Positions 44,668 to 53,037 of a DNA stretch of 64,000 nt are shown here, in pieces. The stretch spans positions 155,001 to 219,000 of the forward strand of contig NZ_LR134365.1 in the NCBI RefSeq assembly GCF_900637305.1. The letters run 5' to 3'. The position numbers and the translations under genes were made by a program. The notes beneath the pieces are model-generated. The model did no database searches. It was not told the origin of the DNA and saw nothing but the letters and a program-made list of their open reading frames with translations. Each line of letters begins with the position of its first letter. Position 1 is the first letter of the stretch. The stretch comes from Cardiobacterium hominis. GTDB taxonomy: Bacteria; Pseudomonadota; Gammaproteobacteria; Cardiobacteriales; Cardiobacteriaceae.

Positions 44668-45693
44668 ATGCAAAGTTTGGGTGAGTTCATCGTCATGCGT
44701 CAGGCCGAATACCCGCAGGCGAAAGGTGAATTGAGCGGCATCCTCGCCGCCATCCGCCTCGCCGCAAAGGTGCTGCACCGCGATATTAACCGCGCCGGGC
44801 TGGTGAACGACATTCTCGGCGAGGCCGGTTCGGAGAACGTGCAGGGCGAGGCGCAGAAGAAGCTGGACATTTTCGCGCACGAGAAAATCAAGGCGGCTTT
44901 TTTGGCGCGCGATAACGTCGCCGGTTTTGCCTCGGAAGAAGAAGAAGATTTCATCGCCTTCCAGAGCGAGAAGAACCGCAACGCCAAATACATCGTCCTC
45001 ACCGACCCGCTCGACGGCTCATCCAATATCGACGTAAACGTCGCCGTCGGCACGATATTTTCCATCTACCGCCGCGTCACCCCCATCGGCACGCCGGTCA
45101 CGCTCGAAGACTTCTTGCAGCCGGGCAACCGCCAGGTGGCGGCGGGCTACGTCGTCTATGGCTCCTCGACCATGCTGGTGTACACCACCGGCAACGGCGT
45201 CAATGGCTTCACCTACGATCCCTCGCTCGGCATCTTCTGCCTCTCGCACGAAAACATCCGCATCCCGGACGACGGCACCATGTACTCCATCAACGAAGGG
45301 CAGTACCTCAAATTCCCGCTCGGCGTGAAAAAATACATCAAATACTGCCAGGAAGCGGACAAAGACACCAAGCGCCCCTACACCTCGCGCTACATCGGCT
45401 CGCTCGTCGCCGATTTCCACCGCAACATGCTCAAAGGCGGCATCTATATGTACCCCTCCGGCAGCAGCTACCCCAACGGCAAACTGCGCCTGAACTACGA
45501 AGCCAACCCGATGGCGTTTCTTGCCGAACAGGCGGGGGGCAGCGCTACCGACGGCTACCGCCGCATCCTCGACATCCAGCCGACCTCGCTGCACCAGCGC
45601 GTGCCGCTTTACGTCGGCTCCAAAAACATGGTCGGCAAAGTGATGGAGATGATTCGCGACAACCCCGATCCGGAGCGCAAACCCGCGCAGTAA
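44668..45693 (+). CDS. fbp: fructose-1,6-bisphosphatase, class I
   Basis: A 341-residue protein from ATG 44668 (E. coli Fbp 332). The metal-binding signature [20 protein letters not shown] is at about residues 110-129, with [10 protein letters not shown] before it, and [16 protein letters not shown] and [15 protein letters not shown] at the C-terminal side. It removes the 1-phosphate of fructose-1,6-bisphosphate in gluconeogenesis. The upstream in-frame frame to 44197 overlaps yggS/yjdM and is rejected. It is followed by a 12-base inverted repeat at 45708. Confidence 0.97.
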   Translation: MQSLGEFIVMRQAEYPQAKGELSGILAAIRLAAKVLHRDINRAGLVNDILGEAGSENVQGEAQKKLDIFAHEKIKAAFLARDNVAGFASEEEEDFIAFQSEKNRNAKYIVLTDPLDGSSNIDVNVAVGTIFSIYRRVTPIGTPVTLEDFLQPGNRQVAAGYVVYGSSTMLVYTTGNGVNGFTYDPSLGIFCLSHENIRIPDDGTMYSINEGQYLKFPLGVKKYIKYCQEADKDTKRPYTSRYIGSLVADFHRNMLKGGIYMYPSGSSYPNGKLRLNYEANPMAFLAEQAGGSATDGYRRILDIQPTSLHQRVPLYVGSKNMVGKVMEMIRDNPDPERKPAQ

Positions 45694-45707
45694 GCGCCAT
45701 CCGCCCA

Positions 45708-45742
45708 TATACATACACCCTGAGCGCTCCGGTGTATGTATA
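45708..45742. repeat. 12-bp perfect inverted repeat, TATACATACACC family
   Basis: TATACATACACC (45708-45719) and GGTGTATGTATA (45731-45742) are perfect arms around an 11-base loop, starting 14 bases after the fbp stop. There is no T tract after it, so it is not a classic terminator. The same arm sequence is found near 34731/35382 (split) and 63554-63585. Confidence 0.75.
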
Positions 45743-45877
45743 AAACGCAAGGAGGCGAAGCCCGGACGAACCGCTACAGCGACAACAAAACAGTACAATG
45801 CCGCGCCCCGCGACGTGCGTTGCTCTGCCTGACAGCGCCGTCGCGAGGCACATCCCCCGCGCGACAAGGAGCAAACC

Positions 45878-46729
45878 ATGTACGACATCGAAGTCCAAAG
45901 CGAAAACGACTCCCGCCTCTACCCGGCGGGAGAAACCCAAGGCTATGCCCGCATCCGCCAGCCCGAAACCTGGGTGCACGCCGCACCGGATGCCACGAGC
46001 GCGCGCCTGAGCCAATACACCTACGGCGAACCGCTGCGCATTCTGGACGCGCGCGACGGCTGGCTGCACACCCAATCCCTACGCGACCACTACAGCGGCT
46101 GGATTGACGCGGCAGCCACCGAGCCGCACAACAGCGAACCGCACTGGACGCACACCACCATCGCCGTTGCCCCCGTCACCGCCGCGCCCGACCTCAAAAG
46201 CACCTGGCTGACCGCCCTGCCGCCGGACGCCTGCCTCGAAATCATCGGCGAAGACGGCGACTACCTGCAACTGCACGACGGCGGCTGGCTGCACCGCCGC
46301 CACACCAGCCTGCCGCACGAACTCACCGACCCGGTCAGCGCGGCGCGCAGCCAAATCGGGCGCAGCTACGTCTGGGGCGGGCGCGGCATGGCGGGACTTG
46401 ACTGCTCGGCGCTCGCCCAATGGAGCTACCGCCGCGCCGGATGCAACATCCCGCGCGACAGCGACCTGCAAGAAAAATACCTGCGCGCGCACCACAAAAC
46501 CATCAAACTGGAAGACCTGGCGCGCAGCGACCTGCTCTACCTGCCCGGCCACGTCATGCTGGCGAACGACCCCTACACCGTCATCCACGCCAGCGGCCAC
46601 CACATGCACGTCGTCGCCGAAAACCTCGCCGACGCGCTCGCCCGCTACCGCGACACCATGGGCGACAAATACCGCCTGAACATCTACCGCTGGGACGCGA
46701 AAAAACCCTTCGTGCACGTCTTTGACTGA
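45878..46729 (+). CDS. NlpC/P60 peptidase with SH3 domains (YkfC-like)
   Basis: A 283-residue protein with no signal peptide, so probably cytoplasmic. Two SH3-like segments occupy about residues 20-155 (WVHAAPDATSARLSQYTYGE, WLTALPPDACLEIIGEDGDY). The NlpC/P60 catalytic domain follows: YVWGGRGMAGLDCSALAQWS holds the Cys nucleophile near residue 176, and YLPGHVMLAND the His near 226. This architecture matches gamma-D-glutamyl-L-diamino acid endopeptidases used in murein-peptide recycling. AAGGAGCAAACC is a good ribosome site. The gene stands alone. Confidence 0.88.
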   Translation: MYDIEVQSENDSRLYPAGETQGYARIRQPETWVHAAPDATSARLSQYTYGEPLRILDARDGWLHTQSLRDHYSGWIDAAATEPHNSEPHWTHTTIAVAPVTAAPDLKSTWLTALPPDACLEIIGEDGDYLQLHDGGWLHRRHTSLPHELTDPVSAARSQIGRSYVWGGRGMAGLDCSALAQWSYRRAGCNIPRDSDLQEKYLRAHHKTIKLEDLARSDLLYLPGHVMLANDPYTVIHASGHHMHVVAENLADALARYRDTMGDKYRLNIYRWDAKKPFVHVFD

Positions 46730-46906
46730 ACCCTAGGGGCTGTTGATAATTCGACGGCCAAGCCCCTCTCTCGCTACGCGAGCAATGCTTGTCCCTCTGG
46801 GACTGGAACAGCTCACGCAGTGAGAGAGGGGTTGGGGTGAGGGCAGCAATCAATTGAAAAACAGGAATTTTGGTTCATCAATGATTGCTCACCCCCTCCC
46901 CGGGTT

Positions 46907-46938
46907 CCCTTGAAAAAGGCGGACGCCTTTTTCAAGGG
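46907..46938. repeat. 32-bp GA-loop hairpin, variant A
   Basis: Perfect arms of 15 bases (46907-46921 with 46924-46938) around a 2-base GA. The first arm is CCCTTGAAAAAGGCG. It differs from variant B (46961-46992) at three positions in each arm, and the changes are paired. Confidence 0.9.
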
Positions 46939-46960
46939 GAGCCCCGACCCTCCCCCGGGC

Positions 46961-46992
46961 CCCATGCAAAATGCGGACGCATTTTGCATGGG
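46961..46992. repeat. 32-bp GA-loop hairpin, variant B
   Basis: Perfect arms of 15 bases (46961-46975 with 46978-46992) around GA. The first arm is CCCATGCAAAATGCG. The same hairpin (reverse orientation, loop TC) is at 6850-6881. Confidence 0.9.
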
Positions 46993-47106
46993 TACCCGCC
47001 CGCTGCGGGCTTCGCCCTGCAGGGGAGGGGGATGTCTCAATTGCCAACACGCCCTGGTGCTGCCCGTGCCCATCCCGATAACCCAACAACAAAAAAGGAA
47101 ACCCAC

Positions 47107-47937
47107 ATGACCCTCGACTACGCCGCCCGCAACCCGCTGCCGCTGGACGTCATCTCCATCCAGTCGCAAGTCGTCTATGGCACCGTCGGCAACAACGCCG
47201 CGCTGCCAACCCTCGCCCGCCACGGCATCCGCGCCACCGCCGTGCCGACCGTGCTCTACTCCAACACCCCGCACTACGACACCATCCACGGCGGCGCCAT
47301 CCCCGCCGACTGGTTTGCCGGCTACCTCAAAGACCTCGAACGCCGCCGCGCACTTGAATCGACCCGCGCCATCATCCTCGGCTACCTCGGCAGCGCCGAA
47401 CAGGCAGACATCCTCGCCGACTGGCTGGACGGCGAAAAAGCGCGCCGCCCGCAGCTGCACATCAGCATCGACCCGGTACTGGGCGACCACGACAGCGGCC
47501 TCTACGTGCGCCCCGAACTCGCCGCCAGCTACCGCGACCGCCTCGTCGCCTGCGCCGACCTCATCACGCCGAACCACTACGAACTCGGCTACCTGAGCCA
47601 GCGTCCGACCGACGACTATGACGCGACCGTCGCCGCCGCGCGCAGCCTGCTCGGCGCGCGCCTGAAAACCGTCATCGTCACCAGCAGCCCCGGCGCCAAA
47701 GACGGCGAAATCGCCAACCTCATCGTCACCGCCGAACACGTCACACAAAGCAGCCATCCGCGCATCGACAGCGACGTCAAAGGCACGGGCGACGCCTTCC
47801 ATGCCGCGCTCACCGCCGCCTTGCTCAATGGCGCAGCGCTTGCCGACGCCGTACAAAGCGCGGGCGACTGGGTGGTTGCCGCCCTGCGCTATACCGCCGC
47901 AGAAAACAGCGGCGAGCTGCGCTTCCCGCCGCAATAA
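47107..47937 (+). CDS. pdxY: pyridoxal kinase
   Basis: A 276-residue ribokinase-fold kinase from ATG 47107 (AAAAAGGAAACCC before it). It starts [20 protein letters not shown], has [46 protein letters not shown] and the anion-hole motif SDVKGTGDAFHAALTAALLN near residues 220-240 with the catalytic Asp. It phosphorylates pyridoxal to PLP in the salvage path. A truncated copy of its front half is fused to yggS sequence at 41726-42154. Followed by a 16-base inverted repeat. Confidence 0.95.
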   Translation: MTLDYAARNPLPLDVISIQSQVVYGTVGNNAALPTLARHGIRATAVPTVLYSNTPHYDTIHGGAIPADWFAGYLKDLERRRALESTRAIILGYLGSAEQADILADWLDGEKARRPQLHISIDPVLGDHDSGLYVRPELAASYRDRLVACADLITPNHYELGYLSQRPTDDYDATVAAARSLLGARLKTVIVTSSPGAKDGEIANLIVTAEHVTQSSHPRIDSDVKGTGDAFHAALTAALLNGAALADAVQSAGDWVVAALRYTAAENSGELRFPPQ

Positions 47938-48304
47938 CTCGCCCCAAGAACCATAGAAAACAGAAACGGGAAAACCGCCGATAGCCCCCTCTCCCCTCTC
48001 TTGCTGCGCAAACCATACTTGCGCAGCAAGAGAGAAAAGGAGTGCGCGCTAAAACAGCACGTTTTACAGCTTGGCATCCTGAAATACCACAAATAACAAC
48101 GTTGCAACCACATCCAAAACAAATGACAAACAGCGCTTAAGCGGTGCATACAAAAAACCAATACCCCTCAAAAAACTGCTAAAATACATCCCATAACAAT
48201 CCCCAACAAAATCCGAATGATAAAGCCCAACTTTTTGCAGATTACAAAAGTTGGAAAACCCCCTTCTAATAACCTAAAAACAAAAAAGAAAAACACACCT
48301 CGCT
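47938..48304. other. region between pdxY and the CRISPR array, with likely leader
   Basis: No gene. A 16-base perfect inverted repeat lies at 47996-48034. From about 48100 the sequence is A/T-rich (for example AACCTAAAAACAAAAAAGAA just before the first repeat), which fits a CRISPR leader because the degenerate repeat is at the far end. Protein-coding frames here are short. Confidence 0.6.
47996..48034. repeat. 16-bp perfect inverted repeat after pdxY
   Basis: CTCTCTTGCTGCGCAA (47996-48011) and TTGCGCAGCAAGAGAG (48019-48034) pair around a 7-base loop. It uses the TTGCTGCGCAA piece found in the long repeat at 6941, so may be a degraded copy. No T tract follows. Confidence 0.75.
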
Positions 48305-49240
48305 ATTGAAAAACCGTCCCTGCTCCAAAGGGATTGCGACACCGCTGACATCACTTCGGTCAAATCAACATAACATTGAAAAACCGTCCCTGCTCCAAAG
48401 GGATTGCGACTTGCGCAGGTCGACCACGTCCCGTCGGACATCGGATTGAAAAACCGTCCCTGCTCCAAAGGGATTGCGACTCAGTGAACTTCTTTATAGT
48501 AAGCCCAATATTCATTGAAAAACCGTCCCTGCTCCAAAGGGATTGCGACGCTAAAGCTGCAATTGATAGCAGTGCGAAAATTATTGAAAAACCGTCCCTG
48601 CTCCAAAGGGATTGCGACGTAACCGGCTGCGCTTTGCAAGACGCGCAGATATTGAAAAACCGTCCCTGCTCCAAAGGGATTGCGACTTCTCAAGAACATC
48701 ATCAGCATCCGCGATATAAATTGAAAAACCGTCCCTGCTCCAAAGGGATTGCGACAAACACCGGGCGGGGTGTATTCTCGGCAAAATCATTGAAAAACCG
48801 TCCCTGCTCCAAAGGGATTGCGACGATTTGTTGGCGTTCTTCGATCAGTTCCATCAATTAAAAAACCGTCCCTGCTCCAAAGGGATTGCGACCCATGGGT
48901 TTTCTCCTGTTTTAGAAAAAGAAAAATTGAAAAACCGTCCCTGCTCCAAAGGGATTGCGACTCGCATTCCTCGCGCTGCGCGATGCGTACACCTGATTGA
49001 AAAACCGTCCCTGCTCCAAAGGGATTGCGACGACGACTGCGAAAAACGTTATATAAATCTGCATATATTGAAAAACCGTCCCTGCTCCAAAGGGATTGCG
49101 ACCCCTGTGGGCTTGCCCATTGATTTGAGGTATCGATTGAAAAACCGTCCCTGCTCCAAAGGGATTACGACCTCGCCGTCCCGACATGGGCGGCTTCTTG
49201 CTTGGATTTTGGATTAGAAACCCGTCCCTGCTCCAAAGGG
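48305..49240 (+). CRISPR. CRISPR array, 14 repeats and 13 spacers, no cas genes in view
   Basis: Fourteen copies of a 36-base repeat that starts ATTGAAAAACCGTCCCTGCT and ends CCAAAGGGATTGCGAC. Repeats begin at 48305, 48375, 48445, 48514, 48583, 48651, 48720, 48789, 48857, 48926, 48996, 49067, 49136 and 49213. Eleven or more are identical; the one at 48857 has A for G at position 4, the one at 49136 has A for G near the end, and the last (49213) is degenerate and truncated. Spacers are 32-35 bases, except the last (41). The repeat can form TCCCT/AGGGA. The degenerate end marks the distal side, so the leader is on the left and transcription is rightward. Subtype is not determined; the GGATTGCGAC end recalls type I/III repeats (inference). 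Confidence 0.97.
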
Positions 49241-49248
49241 TTTTCCAT

Positions 49249-49279
49249 AAAAAATGCCGACATTCGTCGGCATTTTTTT
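49249..49279. terminator. terminator after the CRISPR array
   Basis: AAAAAATGCCGAC, loop ATTC, GTCGGCAT then seven T residues lies 9 bases after the last repeat. It also faces the ABC operon on the minus strand. Confidence 0.85.
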
Positions 49280-49331
49280 ATCGGTGATGCGCGCGTTGGA
49301 TGCGCGGCGAGGTTTCGCAGGCGGGTTCAGG

Positions 49332-50138
49332 TCATCTCCCTGCCGCTTCCGCCTGCGCCTCCAGCGCGCTTTCTTTGACGATGCACATCGGTTTGCCGCT
49401 GACCGGGCAGGTGTACGGCGCGGCATTGACCGCGAAGACGTCGGCGAGCAGCGCCGGGGTCAGCACTTCCGCCGGGCTGCCTTCGGCAACGAGTTGCCCC
49501 GCTTTCAGCACGATGAGGTGGTCGCAGTAGCGCGCCGCCTGGTTCAGGTCGTGCAGGACGGTGATGACGGTCGTCCCTTTTTCTTGTTGGGCGCGCATCA
49601 TGTCCATCAGCGCGATTTGGTGGTTGAGGTCGAGGTAGGTGGTCGGTTCGTCCAGAAGCAGGTACGGCGTTTCCTGCGCCAAGGTCATGGCGAGGAAGGC
49701 GCGCTGTTGTTGGCCGCCGGAGAGTTCGTCCACGCGCTTGTCGGCGAGCGTGTCGGTGTGGGTGGCCGCCATGACGCGCGCGACGATGTCCAGGTCGGCT
49801 TTGCCGAGGCGGCCCCAGAGGTTGAGGTAGGGGCTTCTGCCGTAGCCGACGAGGGTGCGCACGTTGATACCTTCCGGCACCATGTGGTGCTGCGGCAGGA
49901 GCGAGAGGCGGCGCGCGAAGCGGCGCGGGCTCATGTGGTAGATGGCTTCGCCGTCGAGGGTGATGTCGCCGCTTTGCGGTGGCAGCAGGCGGGCGAGGGT
50001 TTTGAGCAGGGTGGATTTGCCGCAGCCGTTCGGGCCGATGAGCGCGGTGATTTTGCCTGCGGGCAGGGTGGCGGTGATGCCGCGCAGGATTTTGGCGTCG
50101 CCGTAGCCGTTGTGCAGGTTGTGGATGTGCAGTGCCAT
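49332..50138 (-). CDS. iron-siderophore/B12-type ABC transporter, ATP-binding protein
   Basis: A 268-residue ATPase from ATG 50138. Walker A IGPNGCGKSTLLKTL (about residues 33-47), ABC signature ELSGGQQQRAFLAMTL (about 140) and Walker B YLLLDEPTTYLDLNHQ (about 160) are complete, as are the Q-loop and the switch His in VLHDLNQAARY. It belongs to the FecE/FepC/BtuD group that drives uptake of iron-siderophore, haem or cobalamin. The start overlaps the permease stop by 1 base (TAATG). The substrate-binding protein is not in the window. Ligand unknown. Confidence 0.93.
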   Translation of the reverse strand: MALHIHNLHNGYGDAKILRGITATLPAGKITALIGPNGCGKSTLLKTLARLLPPQSGDITLDGEAIYHMSPRRFARRLSLLPQHHMVPEGINVRTLVGYGRSPYLNLWGRLGKADLDIVARVMAATHTDTLADKRVDELSGGQQQRAFLAMTLAQETPYLLLDEPTTYLDLNHQIALMDMMRAQQEKGTTVITVLHDLNQAARYCDHLIVLKAGQLVAEGSPAEVLTPALLADVFAVNAAPYTCPVSGKPMCIVKESALEAQAEAAGR

Positions 50139-51094
50139 TAGAGTTTCCGTCGGAGGAGGTAGAAGAAGTAGGGCGCGCCGATGAGGGCGGTGAAGATGCC
50201 TGCCGGCAGTTCGAGCGGCGGGCGGATGCTGCGCACGGCGATGTCGCTCACTTGCAGGATGAGCGCGCCGGTGAGCAGTGCGGCGGGCAGGAGGACGATG
50301 TGGCGGCCGCCGACGAGTTTGCGTGCCAGATGCGGCGCGACGAGGCCGAGGAAGGTGATGGGCCCGGCGACGGAGACGGCGACGGCGGCGAGGACGACGG
50401 CCAGCGCCAGGAGCAGGTTGCGCTGCGCACGCACGCTGACGCCGAGGGTCGCCGCTTTTTGGTCGCCAAGGGTCAGGAGGTCGAAGGTTTTGCTGGCGAA
50501 TAATGCGAGCGGCAGCAGCAGGGTAAGAACGGGCACGGCAATCTGGACGAAGACCCAGGAGCGGTTCCAGAGGCTGCCGGTAAGCCAGACCATCGCGGTG
50601 TTGAGGTTTTGCGGCCAGGTGAGCAGCAGGTAGTCGGCGATGGCGGCGTAGAGCGCGGAGAGGGCGACGCCAATCAGCGCCATTTGCAGCGGCCCGGTGT
50701 TTTTGCGGGTGAGCGCCAGCAGGATGGCGAAGGCGGCCGCGGCGCCCAGACAGGCGGCGAGCGGCAATGCCCACAGCGGCAGGTTACTGATGAAGGTGAG
50801 GGTGAGGACGGCGGCGAGGCTCGCGCCGTGGTTGATGCCGAGGATGTCGGGCGAGGCGAGCGGGTTGTGGATGATGCCCTGGATGATGGTGCCGGAGAGG
50901 GCGAGCGCCGCGCCGATGTAGATGGCGAGGATGGCGCGCGGCAGGCGGTATTGCCAGATGTCAAAGTCGCGCGCGAGGAAGCCGTGCCAGATTTCGGCGG
51001 GCGTCAGGGTTTTGGTGCCGAAGGCGAGCGCGCCGTAGAAGGCGAGGATGACGAGCGCGCCGAGGATGAGGAGTTGGCGTTTGGGGTGGTTCAT
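50138..51094 (-). CDS. FecCD-type ABC permease
   Basis: A 318-residue membrane protein from ATG 51094. It has about nine hydrophobic segments, and LPRAILAIYIGAALALSGTI, NPLASPDILGINHGASLAAV, TLGVSVRAQRNLLLALAVVL and ITFLGLVAPHLARKLVGGRH are the FecCD permease signatures. It forms the channel of an iron-siderophore/haem/B12 importer with the adjacent ATPase. The gene overlaps the ATG of the AmpG-FecCD fusion gene by 4 bases. A second permease would normally be its partner, and the back of the fusion is the only candidate. Confidence 0.93.
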   Translation of the reverse strand: MNHPKRQLLILGALVILAFYGALAFGTKTLTPAEIWHGFLARDFDIWQYRLPRAILAIYIGAALALSGTIIQGIIHNPLASPDILGINHGASLAAVLTLTFISNLPLWALPLAACLGAAAAFAILLALTRKNTGPLQMALIGVALSALYAAIADYLLLTWPQNLNTAMVWLTGSLWNRSWVFVQIAVPVLTLLLPLALFASKTFDLLTLGDQKAATLGVSVRAQRNLLLALAVVLAAVAVSVAGPITFLGLVAPHLARKLVGGRHIVLLPAALLTGALILQVSDIAVRSIRPPLELPAGIFTALIGAPYFFYLLRRKL

Positions 51095-52542
51095 GTGTCG
51101 CTCCGGCGTTTGGCGAGCAGGACGAAGCAGGGCGCGCCGATGATGGCGAGCACCGCACCGGCGGGCAGTTGCGCCGGGTGGGCGAGGTGGATGGCCAGCA
51201 CGTCGGCGGCGACCAAGAGCAGCGCGCCGAGCAACGCGCTCATCGGCACGGCGAGGCGCAAGTCGTAGCCAATCCAGAATTTGGCCAGATGCGGCACCAG
51301 CAGGCCGATAAGGGCGATGGGGCCGGTGATGGCGACACTCGCGCCGACCCAGAGGAGGACGATGACGTTCACCATGCCGCGCAGTTGGCGCACGGAAAGG
51401 CCGAGCGACTGCGCCGCGTCGTCGGAAAGGCGGAGCAGGTTCAGCTTCGGCATCAGCCAGAGCAGCGGCAGGATGGGCAACAGCACCCACGGCCAGAACT
51501 GGTGCAGTTGCGACCAGGTGAGATTGCTCAGACTGCCCGCCAGCCAGCGCATGACGCTGCCCGCTTGCGCCTCATCCAGCAGCAGCGCGGCGCGGCCATA
51601 GCGGCGGAAGAAATCGGCGAGCGGCTCAAGCCACGTCTGCCACGCCAGCTCACGCCGCACCAGTCCGGTACGCACCAGCAGCATTCCTGCCAACACGGCA
51701 GCAGCCAGCCCGCCCGCGAGGCGCAGCGTTTCCCGTAACAGTGCCAGTATCCCGCCATTGGCGGCGGGCAGCGCATCCAGCGCGCGATAAGCGGCGATGA
51801 GCGCGGCGACGGTGACGGCAAAGAGTGCCAACAGCCGCAGGTTGTCGCCCGGCGGACGCGGCGCGGTACGGGCAACGGCGGGCGGTTCGCGCACCAGCAG
51901 CGTGGTGGCGATGCCGATGCCCATTAGCGCCGCCATGATGAGATAGGTCGAGCGCCAGGCGGGGTAGTGATACACCAGCGCGGTGGAGCCGAAAAATCCG
52001 GCGAGCAGCAGCGCCCCCGCGCCGGAGAGAATCATGCCGCAGCGGTAGCCCGCGGTGTAACTCGCCGCCGTCGCCGCCTGCATCGCCGCGTCATGGGGGG
52101 CAATCTCGATGCGGTAGGCGTCAATGACAATGTCCTGCGTCGCCGAGGAAAAGCCGAGCAACACCGCCGCCAGCGCCATCTGCGGCAAAGCCCCTGGCCG
52201 CGCCGGGTCAATCAGCGCCATCAGGCAAATGGCGGCAATGACCCCGCATTGCGCGAGCAGCAGCCAGGCGCGGCGCCGCCCCAATGTGCGTGTCAAAAGC
52301 GGCAGCGGCAGGGCGTCGGCCAGCGGCGACCAGACGAACTTGAAGGAATAAGCGAGTGCCGCCCAACTGAAACGGGTGACGGTATCGCGCGCCACGCCCG
52401 CTTCGTTCAGCCAGATGGAAAGGCTGGAAAAGATGAGGAGGAACGGCAGCCCGGCGGCGATGCCGAGCAGGAAAAGCGTGATGGCGCGGCGGTCGGTGTA
52501 AATGGCGGCGGCGGCGAGCCAGCGGCGAAGGGCGGTGGGCAT
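51091..52542 (-). CDS. fusion of the front of AmpG with the back of a FecCD permease
   Basis: A 483-residue frame from ATG 52542 (the earlier start gives only low-quality sequence). Residues 1-322 are AmpG-like: LFLLGIAAGLPFLLIFSSLS, SFKFVWSPLADALPLPLL, RAWLLLAQCG and SSATQDIVIDAYRIE, ending LEPLADFFRRYGRAALLL where AmpG goes on to its second half. At about residue 323 (nucleotide about 51575) it changes to FecCD sequence: QAGSVMRWLAGSLSNLTWSQ, AQSLGLSVRQLRGMVNVIVL and AITGPIALIGLLVPHLAKFW. The second half of AmpG and the first half of the permease are absent. It overlaps the next permease by 4 bases (ATGA). Whether it works, and as what, is open. Confidence 0.8.
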   Translation of the reverse strand: MPTALRRWLAAAAIYTDRRAITLFLLGIAAGLPFLLIFSSLSIWLNEAGVARDTVTRFSWAALAYSFKFVWSPLADALPLPLLTRTLGRRRAWLLLAQCGVIAAICLMALIDPARPGALPQMALAAVLLGFSSATQDIVIDAYRIEIAPHDAAMQAATAASYTAGYRCGMILSGAGALLLAGFFGSTALVYHYPAWRSTYLIMAALMGIGIATTLLVREPPAVARTAPRPPGDNLRLLALFAVTVAALIAAYRALDALPAANGGILALLRETLRLAGGLAAAVLAGMLLVRTGLVRRELAWQTWLEPLADFFRRYGRAALLLDEAQAGSVMRWLAGSLSNLTWSQLHQFWPWVLLPILPLLWLMPKLNLLRLSDDAAQSLGLSVRQLRGMVNVIVLLWVGASVAITGPIALIGLLVPHLAKFWIGYDLRLAVPMSALLGALLLVAADVLAIHLAHPAQLPAGAVLAIIGAPCFVLLAKRRSDT

Positions 52543-52849
52543 GGGCAGTACGGGTTGAAAGGAACAAAACGGCGCGCAGTATAGGTGGATTGCGGCGGCG
52601 ATGCGGCAAAGGCGACAAATATAGCCGTCCACCGAAAACCTCATACGGTGTTGCGCCGCTTGACCGGGCACTCTAAAAAATGGCGAAGCCGTTATTTTAG
52701 AGGAACCCGCGCTGTACAACCGCGTACAGTCTTCCGCGGTGCGTCTTGTACGGAACTTTGCGTGTATCGCTATAGCTCCCTATAGCTCCGCTGCGCGCTA
52801 ACCCAACCTACGCGCAAAATCATCGTGTTATGACCAATTACTATCGTTC

Positions 52850-52930
52850 GGGCGGTTACGGACTTCGTCCTAACCGCCCCTACGGGCTTTGCCCTGAAGG
52901 GGAGAGCAAACACGCGCTAGGGGAATTTTT
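52850..52930. repeat. C-rich repeat copy
   Basis: GGTTACGGACTTCGTCCTAA, CCGCCCCTACGGGCTTTGCC, CTGAAGGGG then AACACGCGCTAGGGG. The CGCGCTAGGGG end corresponds to the CTAGGGGCTGTT end elsewhere. Confidence 0.55.
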
Positions 52931-52991
52931 CAATTGTAAACAGCTCTTAACGCAACCTGCAAAGGTTCACGGCGGAATGGTATAGCCAAAC

Positions 52992-53019
52992 AAAAGCCCG
53001 CCATATTGGCGGGCTTTTT
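52992..53019. terminator. terminator after the hdeD-like gene
   Basis: AAAAGCCCGCCA, TATT, GGCGGGCTTTTT forms a near-symmetric hairpin. It lies 19 bases past the stop of the minus-strand gene and could act on both strands. Confidence 0.85.
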
Positions 53020-53037
53020 GCGGGCGTCGTTATGCGC

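Larger units (their letters stand above)
46735..47062. repeat. composite palindromic repeat with two nested hairpins
   Basis: Opens with TAGGGGCTGTTGATAATTCG and has the same parts as 33178-33375, including AGCCCCTCTCTCGCTACGCG, GGTTGGGGTGAGGGCAGCAA and TCAATTGAAAAAC. The C-rich half is interrupted twice by 32-base hairpins, and it closes with GCAGGGGAGGGGGATG and CAATTGCCAACACGCCCT. Confidence 0.85.
46730..47106. other. intergenic region filled by a composite repeat
   Basis: No gene. Nearly all of it is the composite repeat at 46735-47062 with two nested hairpins (46907-46938 and 46961-46992). The last about 40 bases contain the pdxY leader with AAAAAAGGAAACCC. Confidence 0.7.
52543..53037. 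other. 495-bp intergenic region with repeat remnants
   Basis: No gene. At about 52620-52790 is a palindrome-rich part (AAAATGGCGAAGCCGTTATT, TTTAGAGG) and a run of TATAGCTCCCTATAGCTCC, possibly decayed repeat or insertion sequence. At 52850-52930 is a repeat of the C-rich family (CCGCCCCTACGGGCTTTGCC and CTGAAGGGG) ending in TTTTTCAATTGTAAACAGCTC, which matches the ends of other copies. The hdeD terminator is at 52992-53019. Confidence 0.55.

Noticed and set aside
48360..49187. Several protein frames with repeated PSLLQRDCD or PFGAGTVFQ segments
   Set aside because: These are translations of the CRISPR repeat, not genes.
52620..52790. Insertion sequence remnant
   Set aside because: Repeats such as TATAGCTCCC occur, but no transposase fragment or paired terminal repeats can be shown.
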